Assembly: GCA_002311665.1 (NCBI GenBank)
Contig: DBYX01000023.1
Span: 71,050-135,049 of the forward strand
Direction: 5' to 3'
DNA from: Lachnoclostridium sp. UBA1175
GTDB lineage: Bacteria; Bacillota; Clostridia; Lachnospirales; Lachnospiraceae
DNA length: 64,000 nucleotides
The notes beneath the pieces are model-generated. The model was not told the DNA's origin and made no database searches. It was given only the letters and a program-made list of their open reading frames with translations. Both the position numbers and the translations under genes were made by a program. The first letter of the stretch is position 1. Each line of letters opens with the position of its first letter. Shown in pieces: positions 14,694 through 23,013 of this stretch.

Positions 14694-16997
14694 TTACCGC
14701 TCAACTCTGCGAGCTGCCGCTTCCTCCTGCTGTCTGCGAACGATCAATACGACCGTAGCAGCGCAGATCAGCACGAGCCACCAGATCAACAAGCCGGGAT
14801 CACCGGTTCTCGGTGAAATAGGCTGGTCGGGATCTTTGTTATCCGGATCGTCCGGAGTATCCGGTTCATCCTGATTCTGAGGATCGTCGGGATTCTGCGG
14901 ATCGTCAGGGTTCTGCGGATCGTCGGGGTTCTGCGGATCGTCAGGGTCCAGCGGATCGTCGGGGTCCTTAGGATCATCCGGGTCCTTAGGATCATCCGGG
15001 TCCTTAGGATCATCCGGGTCCTTAGGATCGTCCGGATCCTTAGGATCATCCGGATCCTTAGGATCGTCCGGATCCTTAGGATCTTCAGGATCCTTGGGAT
15101 CTTCGGGGTCCTTGGGATCTTCGGGATCCTTGGGATCTTCAGGATCCTTAGGATCGTCAGGATCCTTAGGATCATCCGGATTTGTAGCTCCCTTGATCGC
15201 AAACTTCTCGGTATTGGTACCGCCCTTGTACTCTTCAGTTTCCTTGATGATTACGCGTACTTCGTACTCGCCCGCTTCCGTCGGTACTTCCGTCGTGTAA
15301 GCGTCGTCCTCCTCGTCCGCCTTCTTGTATTCGATGATGACGTCGTCCGCATCCAGCTCGATCTCGTTGCCGTCCTCGTCCGTCACGGTCACCGTCGCCG
15401 GCTTCTCCGTCCCGTCATACTCGCTGTCCTCGGCATCAATGTTGATGACGATGTCCTTCTTCTTCTCGTTTACAAAGGAAGGAAAATCCTTGCTGTACTT
15501 ACTGTCCGATTCCGTCGACTTCTTATAATAGGAAACCAGCTCGCCGGTTCCGGTCTTCTTGTCGCGCTCGATCTTGCAGTCGACGACCTTGGTATCCGTC
15601 TTGTAGCCCGCAGGCGCGGCGGTCTCCTTCAGCTTGTACTGCATCGTATCCTCGCCGGACGCGAGGGTTACGTCAAATGTAACGACGGCGCGCGCATTTT
15701 CCGCATCCCAACTCAGCGATTTCGAAGCGATCTTCGTGATGCCGTCCGCCGCATACAGTGTGAACTGCGTCGCAGCAAGGAGCGCATTTCTCTCAGCCGC
15801 GGACATCGAAGCAAGGTCCGCTCCCTCGTACGTCTTAATCAGAGAGATCGAAGCCGTCCTGTCGAGAGACTTTGCCTGAGGCAGGTTGTAAGGGTTGATG
15901 CGGTGGGACTCACTCGTGATGTCACCCTTGGCAACCACCGCAAGACCGTTGATACCCTTGCTCGTCACCTCTGCATAAGGAGCCATGATCGTTCCGATGA
16001 AGGTATCGCTGATCGTGATCTTTCCGTGATAGCAGCCGTCCTCGCTCGTGGAATCGTAAATATTCCAGTAGATGCGGTTGTTGTCCGTTCCGTACAGGTT
16101 CTCACCGAGAGCGACTTTGTTGCGTTCGTTGATGGAACCGTAGTAAAGCAGATCGCCCTGCATCGTAAAATTCTTCGCGCCTGCCATATCCACATTGATC
16201 AGAAGGCCGGAGGTCGCATTTCTCGGGAACAGAACTCTCAGCGGAGTTCTCGAAAGTCTGGAAAGTCTCGACGCGGGAACATCCACAACCGTGAGTCCGG
16301 AAGTCGCCTTGACCTCGATCCTGCAGTTGTTATCCTGCAGTGTCACGGCAACATCATTGTTGCTCGCCGTACTGCTGTTCACCTTGAGCGTGGGATTGAT
16401 CTCGGCAAGCTGTCTGCTGTAATAGCCGAAACTCTCCTGCATGTTCTCGATATCGAGATACTTGCGTGTCGCAGTATCCTGAACGACGTTTTTGCTGCCC
16501 TTGAGGCAATGACCGTTCAGTGTCGTGTACTCGTCTGATCCCGCGTGGAAGGTTCCTACATTGACACCGGAGCCGATCGCCAGCGTATCCTTGCCGTTGC
16601 CGAATACGATGACACCCATATTTTGTTCCGTCGTATGGTGTTGGTTGAGGTTTTCAAACTCGCGGATATAGATTGCCATCGTCTCCCCGGACGCCAGATA
16701 GGCCTTCCGGATGGAGCATTCGTTCTGATATCTGTCCTGGGGACTGCCGGCACTGTTCAAAACAGCCGTCAAAATGTTGGTGTGCTGGTGTCCTTCGAGT
16801 TTCAGATGCTCGTGAGCGATCAATCCGAACGAGTTCATCAGATCGTTCACATCCTCAATTTCAGTAGATACTACATATGTAGTATCACTCCCTGCTGCCC
16901 TTGCGACTTTCAATGGCGAGATCCATTCCGGAAACGTCATCAAAACCAACGCAAAAGCCAAGAAGACGCTAATCCCCCTCTTGAAACGTCTACGCAT
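14694..16997 (-). CDS. Surface adhesin: choice-of-anchor A, SpaA and Asp-Pro repeat stalk
   Basis: A 767-residue secreted protein. A signal peptide (RGISVFLAFALVLMTFPEW) leads a choice-of-anchor A-like domain (about residues 45-385). A SpaA/Cna_B-like domain (385-480) has LKETAAPAGYKT. An MBG-like beta domain (500-600) has YDGTEKPATVTV. A stalk of DDPKDP-type hexapeptides (605-715) comes next, then SPRTGD, a membrane helix (LLIWWLVLICAATVVLIV) and a basic tail. SPRTG resembles a sortase signal with Ser in place of Leu; no sortase gene is in the window. The likely role is a wall-anchored adhesin, by inference from domain layout. The ATG follows AAGAGGTG. Confidence 0.85.
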   Translation of the reverse strand: MRRRFKRGISVFLAFALVLMTFPEWISPLKVARAAGSDTTYVVSTEIEDVNDLMNSFGLIAHEHLKLEGHQHTNILTAVLNSAGSPQDRYQNECSIRKAYLASGETMAIYIREFENLNQHHTTEQNMGVIVFGNGKDTLAIGSGVNVGTFHAGSDEYTTLNGHCLKGSKNVVQDTATRKYLDIENMQESFGYYSRQLAEINPTLKVNSSTASNNDVAVTLQDNNCRIEVKATSGLTVVDVPASRLSRLSRTPLRVLFPRNATSGLLINVDMAGAKNFTMQGDLLYYGSINERNKVALGENLYGTDNNRIYWNIYDSTSEDGCYHGKITISDTFIGTIMAPYAEVTSKGINGLAVVAKGDITSESHRINPYNLPQAKSLDRTASISLIKTYEGADLASMSAAERNALLAATQFTLYAADGITKIASKSLSWDAENARAVVTFDVTLASGEDTMQYKLKETAAPAGYKTDTKVVDCKIERDKKTGTGELVSYYKKSTESDSKYSKDFPSFVNEKKKDIVINIDAEDSEYDGTEKPATVTVTDEDGNEIELDADDVIIEYKKADEEDDAYTTEVPTEAGEYEVRVIIKETEEYKGGTNTEKFAIKGATNPDDPKDPDDPKDPEDPKDPEDPKDPEDPKDPEDPKDPDDPKDPDDPKDPDDPKDPDDPKDPDDPKDPDDPKDPDDPLDPDDPQNPDDPQNPDDPQNPDDPQNQDEPDTPDDPDNKDPDQPISPRTGDPGLLIWWLVLICAATVVLIVRRQQEEAAARRVER
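14862..15183. repeat. 18-bp coding repeat (about 17 copies)
   Basis: The stalk of the surface protein is encoded by tandem 18-bp units specifying DDPKDP, EDPKDP or DDPQNP. Units differ mainly at synonymous positions (GGATCCTTAGGATC-like core on the plus strand). Copy number should vary by slippage or recombination. The count is approximate because neighbouring units are nearly identical. Confidence 0.9.
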
Positions 16998-17211
16998 AAG
17001 AAAACACCTCTTTTTTGATTATTTATATATTTTACCCCCCGTTAGCGGTTACGACCGCCGCACAGCGAGTTGATTTCGAATTCTAATAAGGTGCATGTTC
17101 TGAGGCCCCAATATGGGATGATATCACACAAATTATAAAAATGTAATGTTTTTTTCCATTTTCTTAATAAAAAACGCATTCTTAACAAATGCTTTAGAAT
17201 TATAAAAAAAG
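16998..17211. other. Upstream region of the surface protein gene
   Basis: About 210 bases without a gene, holding the leader of the surface protein. On the minus strand a TATAAT follows TTACATTT near 17140 without a good -35. The leader contains CTGTGCGGCGGTCGTAACCG and no riboswitch fold that I recognise. Confidence 0.4.
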
Positions 17212-17243
17212 TATAGACCGCCCCGATAAATCAAGGCGGTCCA
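17212..17243 (-). terminator. Terminator after the LiaR-like regulator gene
   Basis: A stem formed by GGACCGCC and GGCGGTC around an AT-rich loop, followed on the minus strand by TATACTTTTTTT. It is about 40 bases beyond the stop at 17280. Confidence 0.75.
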
Positions 17244-17279
17244 AATTCTACAATCGCGCTAATTCCTTAAAATATGCTG

Positions 17280-17894
17280 TTATCCGCGCAGGGCCACAAC
17301 GAGTTTTACGCGGTCGTGGATCCCTGTTTTATCATAAATTGCGGATATATAATTTTTCACTGTTCCTTCAGAAATATACAATTTGTCTGCGATCTGCCGG
17401 TTCGTGAAGCCCTCCACGAGAAGCACCGCAATCTCGCGCTCGCGATCCGTGAGTTCCCCGTAGATCGGCTTCGGCGCATTGCTGTTCACGAGCGCCGTCA
17501 GACGCTGCAGCACCTTGGGGTCGAGCACGCTCACGCCCTCCATGATCTGGCGGATCGCACCGAGGATGGCGTCCTTGCCGCTGTCCTTGAGAAGATATCC
17601 GTCGGCACCGCCGCTGATCGCGTCGGTGATGTTCGCGTCGTCGTAAAATGTTGTCAGCACCAGAATGCGGATCTGCGGATACTGCTTCTTCATATGGCCG
17701 ATCAGCTCAATGCCGCCCATCCCCTTCATATTGAGATCCACAAGCGCGATGTCGCAGACGCGCTGCGCGAGCACGGACAGCGCCTCCACACCGTCGTGGG
17801 CTTTGCCGATGACTTCCATATCATTGAGCATAAGGATAACCTCAAGGCTGTCGAGAAGCATCGTCTCATCATCTACTAGTAATACACGAAGCAT
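17280..17894 (-). CDS. NarL/LiaR-type response regulator
   Basis: A 204-residue regulator. The start at 17894 (MLRVLLVDDE) has an AGGAGG site six bases before it; the longer open frame lacks one. The receiver domain has DDE near the start and the phosphoacceptor Asp in IALVDLNMKGMGG (about residue 52). The C-terminal LuxR-type helix-turn-helix has LTDREREIAVLLVEGFTNRQ. It is the last gene after a LiaF-like protein and a histidine kinase, 46 bases behind the kinase, so it is the cognate regulator. Envelope-stress sensing is inferred from that order. Confidence 0.93.
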   Translation of the reverse strand: MLRVLLVDDETMLLDSLEVILMLNDMEVIGKAHDGVEALSVLAQRVCDIALVDLNMKGMGGIELIGHMKKQYPQIRILVLTTFYDDANITDAISGGADGYLLKDSGKDAILGAIRQIMEGVSVLDPKVLQRLTALVNSNAPKPIYGELTDREREIAVLLVEGFTNRQIADKLYISEGTVKNYISAIYDKTGIHDRVKLVVALRG

Positions 17895-17940
17895 TGTTTC
17901 CTCCTGATCGCGCGTCCGGCCTCCGCCGGAACCGTGTACA

Positions 17941-19116
17941 TCATCGCTGCCCGAACGGCAGCTCAACCTCCGTCCGGAATCCGTTCTCGTTCTCAAAGGC
18001 AGCAGAACCGCCGCACCTCTCCGCGTACGAAGCTATTTTCCGAAGACCGAAGCCGGCTTCGATCCGCTCGGCGCGGACGGCGTCGCCGAAATCGCTCCGC
18101 CCGTCATCCTTTATGCTCAGCTTCACGTGCGCCGAATCGGCCGAGAGGGACACGGTGTAATGCTTCGCGTCACCGTGCTTCACGCCGTTCGTGAGGGCCT
18201 CCTGCATCACACCCGTGAGGAACTCGACGTGTTCGCGCGGGACCGCGATGTCCTCCGCGTAACAGTCCGTCACGAGATCTACCGTGCGCTCCGTATCCAT
18301 CGTAAAATCCTCCGCCGCATTACGCAGATAGCGCACCAGATCGGCGATCGGCAGCTCCCCGCTCTCCTCGTCCAGCGCCCGCACGGCGCTCCGGATGGAA
18401 TCGAGGCTTCCGCGGATGCGCTCGTTGGCGTCGTTCATACGCCTGCGCGCTTCCTCCGGCTTCGTTTCATACAACATGTCGGCTGCGTCGAGCGTCATGA
18501 TCGCCGCCGTGATGGAGTGGCCGACGCTGTTGTGAATGTTGCGGCTGATCGTCTCGCGTTCCAGAAGACGGGCGTTCCGGTCGATCGCATAATTCTGCCG
18601 GGACAGTTCCCGATTGATGCGGCGCTCGTTCATCTCACTCACGCTGGCCCGAAGGATCCTCTCCTGCGCCGCTTCCATACGCTGCTTCGAGCGTTCCGCT
18701 CCGCGCTTGGCAAGCCGGATCAGAAGCACGCCCGCCGCGACAGCCGCCGCGAAAAGAATCGTCTCCGCAGCCTGCCGTGACCCGAATTCCGGGTAGGCGC
18801 GCACGATCGTCGTGATGACATACCCGAGAGCGGATGCCGTCGCCGCGATCGGAAGCGATACCCCGTCGATGCAGGCAAGCGCAAGGAAGCCCCACCAGCT
18901 GCCGCTCGCGACCGCGAGCGTGACAAGCACCACCGCCGCACCGCACTGCAGCATCTTCGCCGTTCTTCCGCTCTCACCGTCGCACAGACTTCGCGCCGTC
19001 AGCGCGATCAGTGTCACTCCGGTCAATGCGATCATCAAAAAAGGACGGTCCGAGCACACTGTGCCCGCGATCCCGATCACCAGCGCAACGGCTATGTTGA
19101 TCAGCGTAACAAGCAT
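17941..19116 (-). CDS. NarL-type sensor histidine kinase (LiaS-like)
   Basis: A 391-residue membrane kinase. The N-terminal 150 residues are about five or six short membrane helices with no large extracellular domain, the 'intramembrane-sensing' form. The HisKA_3 segment has the acceptor His in ISRNIHNSVGHSIT (about residue 192), and the ATPase domain has LSIKDDGRSDFGDAV and FGLRKIASYAERCGG. The ATG follows AAAGGAGG. It lies between the LiaF-like gene and the regulator gene. Confidence 0.92.
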   Translation of the reverse strand: MLVTLINIAVALVIGIAGTVCSDRPFLMIALTGVTLIALTARSLCDGESGRTAKMLQCGAAVVLVTLAVASGSWWGFLALACIDGVSLPIAATASALGYVITTIVRAYPEFGSRQAAETILFAAAVAAGVLLIRLAKRGAERSKQRMEAAQERILRASVSEMNERRINRELSRQNYAIDRNARLLERETISRNIHNSVGHSITAAIMTLDAADMLYETKPEEARRRMNDANERIRGSLDSIRSAVRALDEESGELPIADLVRYLRNAAEDFTMDTERTVDLVTDCYAEDIAVPREHVEFLTGVMQEALTNGVKHGDAKHYTVSLSADSAHVKLSIKDDGRSDFGDAVRAERIEAGFGLRKIASYAERCGGSAAFENENGFRTEVELPFGQR

Positions 19117-19196
19117 GCCGGACCTCCTTTAGTCTTGTCATAATAAGTCAGATTTCCGCTGCCGTTCCCCTGCGGGAGCGACATTCCGGAGCAATG

Positions 19197-19682
19197 TCAC
19201 TGCGCGATCCTGCGGATGTTCAGCGTCGCCGTGGTAACCTGCCCGGTCACGTAGACGGTCGGCGCGTCGACATTCTCATTGGCCTCCGCGAGCTCCTCGC
19301 AAAGCGTTCCGCCGCAAGGCAGGCTGACATCGCAGCACACTCTCACGCCCTCCGGCACCCAGAGATTGACGTGTCCCAGGAAGCCGAACACGTCGATGAA
19401 CGTATCATGCTCGGGCACAGCCGGCATTTCCGCCTTGATCGAACCGCAGGCACAGGAGAGATACACGTTGGTCGCGTCCGCACCGATAACGACATGATTC
19501 TTGAGGAACACGGCGATGTACGCCATGTTGTTCTGCCCGCCGTCCGCCGTCATTTTGCGGGAAATGCGTTTCCACATGAGTCCTGCTGCCGTGGCTGCCG
19601 CCGTGATGATTCCGATCAGCGCACCGAATACCCCGATCAGGATCTTTCCGAGGCTGCTCTTCTTGTTTTTGTTATCCGCCAT
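19197..19682 (-). CDS. LiaF-like membrane protein
   Basis: A 161-residue protein with a short basic N-terminus, one hydrophobic segment (ILIGVFGALIGIITAAATAAG) and a C-terminal beta-rich domain with FGFLGHVNLWVPEGVRVCCD, which resembles the C-terminal domain of LiaF/VraT-type proteins. In LiaFSR systems LiaF holds the kinase inactive. Gene order (LiaF-like, kinase, regulator) matches that system. The protein is shorter than typical LiaF, having one or two spans rather than four, so the name is tentative. Confidence 0.7.
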   Translation of the reverse strand: MADNKNKKSSLGKILIGVFGALIGIITAAATAAGLMWKRISRKMTADGGQNNMAYIAVFLKNHVVIGADATNVYLSCACGSIKAEMPAVPEHDTFIDVFGFLGHVNLWVPEGVRVCCDVSLPCGGTLCEELAEANENVDAPTVYVTGQVTTATLNIRRIAQ

Positions 19683-19738
19683 AATAATACCCCCTTCCGG
19701 ACAGCGTCCTCTTTTCTTCCACTGTCCCTGTACCTTAT

Positions 19739-19767
19739 ATCATACCAAAAGAGGCACTTTGATTCAA
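19739..19767 (-). promoter_or_regulatory. Promoter of the LiaF-like/kinase/regulator operon
   Basis: TTGAAT (19762-19767), 17-base spacer, TATGAT (19739-19744) on the minus strand, about 57 bases before the first gene. Confidence 0.7.
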
Positions 19768-19780
19768 GGATAACACGCAA

Positions 19781-19815
19781 AACGCCGCGACGGTTTCTCA
19801 CATCCGCCGCAGCGC
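19781..19815 (-). terminator. Terminator after the FtsX-type ABC operon
   Basis: GCTGCGGCGG pairs imperfectly with CCGTCGCGGC, and TTTTGCG follows on the minus strand, just past the stop at 19826. Confidence 0.55.
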
Positions 19816-19825
19816 CTTAACATCT

Positions 19826-20917
19826 TCAGAACTCGGTCACGTCCGCCTTGCACATCGCGCGGCCGCGCAGCAGGATCGTCGGGATCAGCACGCAGATGTT
19901 CGAGACGATCAGTCCGACTACGCCGATCTCGGACCAGTACGGCAGGTACCGTCCGCCCGGCTTGTAGTACAGCTCGTTCAGCATGAACGTGAGCAGTTCA
20001 ACGAACCCGAGACCGAACACGACGGAAACCACATCCGTGATCACGATCTCCGCGGCGACTTTGCGGCGGACATCACGCTTCGTCCGCCCGATGGCACGGT
20101 AGATACCGAACTCGTACATGCGCTTGTGGTAATGTCCGGAGATGACGGAATTCACGGACACGGAAAGCACAAGGGACAACAGCATAAGCGCCAGATAAAA
20201 GATCAGATTGATCGGTTCAAACTGCGCGTTGAGATCATCACGCCAGGATTTCTGGATTTTGCACTGTGTGCCTTTGCAGGCGTTCATCACACGATCCTTC
20301 AACTCCGAATACGAAAGCGTCTCACTCAACACGTGTGCCCTCGTGAGCACTTCTTTCGGATATTCTTCCACATAAAACACCGCATAGGTATCTTCATCGA
20401 TCAATCCGTCGAGCGTGTACGTTCCCGCGAGGCCCATATTCTCATCCACGATATCGCCGAGCTTCAGCCCCTTATTGTTCGCCATCGCCTTGCTGACAAC
20501 AAGACTGCCGTTGCGGAGATTCCCGAAATCGCCGTGGTATCCGACGATCCGGAACGTCTCCCGGATATCCTCGACAGAGTTGAAGCGTGTCCCGTAACCG
20601 CCCATCGTGAACCCCATAGTGCAGGTCCAGTCTATGCTCGGCTCCCCGTAGCCGGAGTGCAGCATGACCGTGATGTCGGGATCGTTCGTAAGCTTATCAA
20701 CTGCCGCGTAAAAATCCTTGAAATCCTCATCGTTCACGGAAGCTTCCACTTCCACCACTCGCTCGGTGAACTCGATGATACCTTCCCAGTAATAGTAATT
20801 GCTCCGTATGAAATTGCCGCCGGGCAACAGAAGTGTTGTCAGGAAAAACATGGCGGCGATCAGGAGGGCTCGGCCTTTATTTTCCTTTACATAGTACAAA
20901 GCGGAATATGGTTTCAT
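19826..20917 (-). CDS. ABC transporter permease, FtsX/MacB type
   Basis: A 363-residue protein: one N-terminal membrane helix, an extracytoplasmic domain (about residues 45-235), then three C-terminal helices with the family segment KRMYEFGIYRAIGRTKRDVRRKV. These permeases act as mechanotransmitters rather than classic pumps. Its start overlaps the stop of the ATPase gene by four bases. A second permease is at the operon's head, so the transporter is probably a heterodimer. Confidence 0.88.
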   Translation of the reverse strand: MKPYSALYYVKENKGRALLIAAMFFLTTLLLPGGNFIRSNYYYWEGIIEFTERVVEVEASVNDEDFKDFYAAVDKLTNDPDITVMLHSGYGEPSIDWTCTMGFTMGGYGTRFNSVEDIRETFRIVGYHGDFGNLRNGSLVVSKAMANNKGLKLGDIVDENMGLAGTYTLDGLIDEDTYAVFYVEEYPKEVLTRAHVLSETLSYSELKDRVMNACKGTQCKIQKSWRDDLNAQFEPINLIFYLALMLLSLVLSVSVNSVISGHYHKRMYEFGIYRAIGRTKRDVRRKVAAEIVITDVVSVVFGLGFVELLTFMLNELYYKPGGRYLPYWSEIGVVGLIVSNICVLIPTILLRGRAMCKADVTEF

Positions 20918-21585
20918 AGCGTCCCTCCGTCACGGCTGATCTCGCCGTCCCACATCTCGATGATGCGGTCCGCGTCGCCTAAGATGCTCCGGTCGTGCGT
21001 GACGACGAGCACCAGACGGTCGGCGGAATACTCCTTCAAGATGCGCATCACGTTAAATGCGTTCTCGTGGTCGAGCGATGCGGTCGGTTCGTCGGCAAAT
21101 ATGACCTTCGGATCGTTGATCATCGCCCTCGCGATCGCCGTGCGCTGGCACTGTCCGCCGGAGAGTTTCGCCGGACGCTTGCCGATCTCGCGGTCCCCGA
21201 GCCCGAGCTCCGCAAGAAACTTCTTCGCCTTCTCCTGCGTCGCCGCATCATTGTTCACGGCTGCGACCATCACGTTGTCAAACGCGCTCATGTACGGAAC
21301 AAGATAATGCTTCTGGAACACGAAACCGAACTCGCGCCGGCGAAGCTGCTCGCGTTCCGCGTCCGTGATCGTCGTAAGCTCCGTGCCGTTGTAGCACACG
21401 CTGCCGTCCGTCGGCTTCTTGAGTGTCGAGAGGCAGTACATCAGCGTGCTCTTACCGCTGCCGGAAGGTCCGATGATGCCGATGAGGCCACGGTCCGGAA
21501 GCGAGATGTCAAGGCCCTTGAGGGCATACATTTTCTCGTCGGTATCCATGTCGTAGATCATGCTCAGGTTCTTGATAGTAAACAT
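20914..21585 (-). CDS. ABC transporter ATP-binding protein, MacB/LolD type
   Basis: A 223-residue ATPase with Walker A GPSGSGKST (about residues 39-47), Q-loop FVFQKHYLVPYMSAFDNV, signature KLSGGQCQRTAIARA, Walker B VIFADEPTASLD and switch His VVTHD. The sequence is that of the lipoprotein-release/antimicrobial-peptide resistance class. It is flanked by its two permease genes. Confidence 0.95.
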   Translation of the reverse strand: MFTIKNLSMIYDMDTDEKMYALKGLDISLPDRGLIGIIGPSGSGKSTLMYCLSTLKKPTDGSVCYNGTELTTITDAEREQLRRREFGFVFQKHYLVPYMSAFDNVMVAAVNNDAATQEKAKKFLAELGLGDREIGKRPAKLSGGQCQRTAIARAMINDPKVIFADEPTASLDHENAFNVMRILKEYSADRLVLVVTHDRSILGDADRIIEMWDGEISRDGGTL

Positions 21586-21662
21586 TGTTGTTGCTCCTTA
21601 TATTCTACTGTAGTAGTATCTTGTTATTGCTTGGCTTAGTGATCATCCGGCCGACCTTCGGA

Positions 21663-22823
21663 TCAATCTTCCAGCCGGTCGATCGTCTTCATTTTCCACA
21701 GGCTGACCAGCACCGGGATCTGCAGCATTCCGAGGATCAGCAGCATGATCGAGGCGAGCTTGGCGATCATCCCGGGATACCAGGCCGCCGAGATAATGCC
21801 GGCGGGATCAAGCACAGCCGTCTTCAGGAGTATCGCCGACGGGATTGCAAGAACCATGCCGATCAGGAAACCGATCCCGAAGATGATGAACATTTCCCGC
21901 ATCATCATCCCGTACACCTCCCCACGGCGATAACCGATGGATGTATACAGACAATACTCGTTCACGCGGTTTCGCAGGAACGACACGTATGCGATCAGCA
22001 TCGTCACCGCCACGAAGAACATAACAACGGCAGAGATTGTGTTCACGATGTCCGCGATCAGCTCGTCACAGTCCTCGCGAAAATGTTCCCGGTGCGCCGG
22101 CAGATCGTACACGGTATCGGTCGCGCCGAGTTCCACTCCCATCTCCTTGAAAAATGCCGTGAGGTCCGCGTTGGCCTCATCGTACTGTATCACGTAATAG
22201 GAACCGCTGTTGTAATGGTGATTCGGCATGCCCACGCTGACCATAAGGTCCGACTCGACCTCGCCGACGATGCGGAATGTCTCACCGAACGCATCCTTCC
22301 GGAACCAGTCCCCGATCTGCATTTTTTGATTCTTCATCACCATCGAGGAGATGACCACCTCGCCTGCCGCACTCGGAAGGCGTCCGTTCACAAGCTTTGC
22401 GCCGGTGTGATCCAGGTATTTCTCAATTTCCTCTGTCGACTCGTACAGCGGAAACTCCTCGCTCCACATGCCGATCACCGCCTGAAGCTGCGCCTTCAGC
22501 ACCTGCACCCAGGTAATATCCCTGACTCCCTCTTTCGAGCGCAGGGTGTCCAAAAGCACCTGCATTTTCTCCTTCGGATCACCGTCCTCCGCGCCCTTGA
22601 CTTTCGACTTCTCGAGCGTCTTCCCGCTGATGCTGAAGAACCCGACCTTCTTCGGAAACTCCAGAAGCATCGGCTTGAAACCCTCCACCGAGGTCATCAG
22701 CAGCACGTAAACGATGTAGATCACCGCGAACGACAGCGCCAGCGCGGAGATCATCGTCGCGGCGCTTCGCTTGTTGTTTTTCACATAATTCCATGCGGAC
22801 AGATTGGATTTCATCTTTCGCAA
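21663..22823 (-). CDS. ABC transporter permease, FtsX/MacB type
   Basis: A 386-residue permease, first gene of the operon. One N-terminal helix (AATMISALALSFAVIYIVYVLL), a large extracytoplasmic part (about residues 45-255) and three C-terminal helices with NRVNEYCLYTSIGYRRGEVYGM. It shares layout with the permease at 19826-20917, so the two likely pair. The region upstream carries two copies of a palindrome that probably controls the operon. Confidence 0.86.
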   Translation of the reverse strand: MRKMKSNLSAWNYVKNNKRSAATMISALALSFAVIYIVYVLLMTSVEGFKPMLLEFPKKVGFFSISGKTLEKSKVKGAEDGDPKEKMQVLLDTLRSKEGVRDITWVQVLKAQLQAVIGMWSEEFPLYESTEEIEKYLDHTGAKLVNGRLPSAAGEVVISSMVMKNQKMQIGDWFRKDAFGETFRIVGEVESDLMVSVGMPNHHYNSGSYYVIQYDEANADLTAFFKEMGVELGATDTVYDLPAHREHFREDCDELIADIVNTISAVVMFFVAVTMLIAYVSFLRNRVNEYCLYTSIGYRRGEVYGMMMREMFIIFGIGFLIGMVLAIPSAILLKTAVLDPAGIISAAWYPGMIAKLASIMLLILGMLQIPVLVSLWKMKTIDRLED

Positions 22824-22911
22824 AATCTCCTGTTTCGTATTCGTACGGCGGTACCCGGACCGCCCCTTCCTCTTATGCCCCTATCGTAAAGCATCCTTCG
22901 GAAAATGAAAA

Positions 22912-22958
22912 GTGACCGCGGTCACGATTTCACGAAGGATAACCGTGACTGCGGTCAT
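22912..22958 (-). promoter_or_regulatory. Pair of dyad operators upstream of the ABC operon
   Basis: GTGACCGCGGTCAC (22912-22925, perfect palindrome) and GTGACTGCGGTCAT (22945-22958) are spaced 33 bp start to start, about three helical turns, and lie upstream of a weak promoter (TACGAT as -10 near 22880). The geometry suits a dimeric activator. A matching site occurs at 35123-35136. Confidence 0.7.
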
Positions 22959-23013
22959 ACTGTTTTCATCTGAAATTCTTATTTAGAACGACAGCGTCCG
23001 AGCCGGGCAATTC

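Noticed and set aside
14862..15183. CRISPR-like array
   Set aside because: The repeats are contiguous with no unique spacers and code in frame for Asp-Pro-Lys units.
16998..17211. Cyclic-di-GMP or other riboswitch ahead of the surface protein gene
   Set aside because: The leader lacks the conserved blocks of the classes I know.
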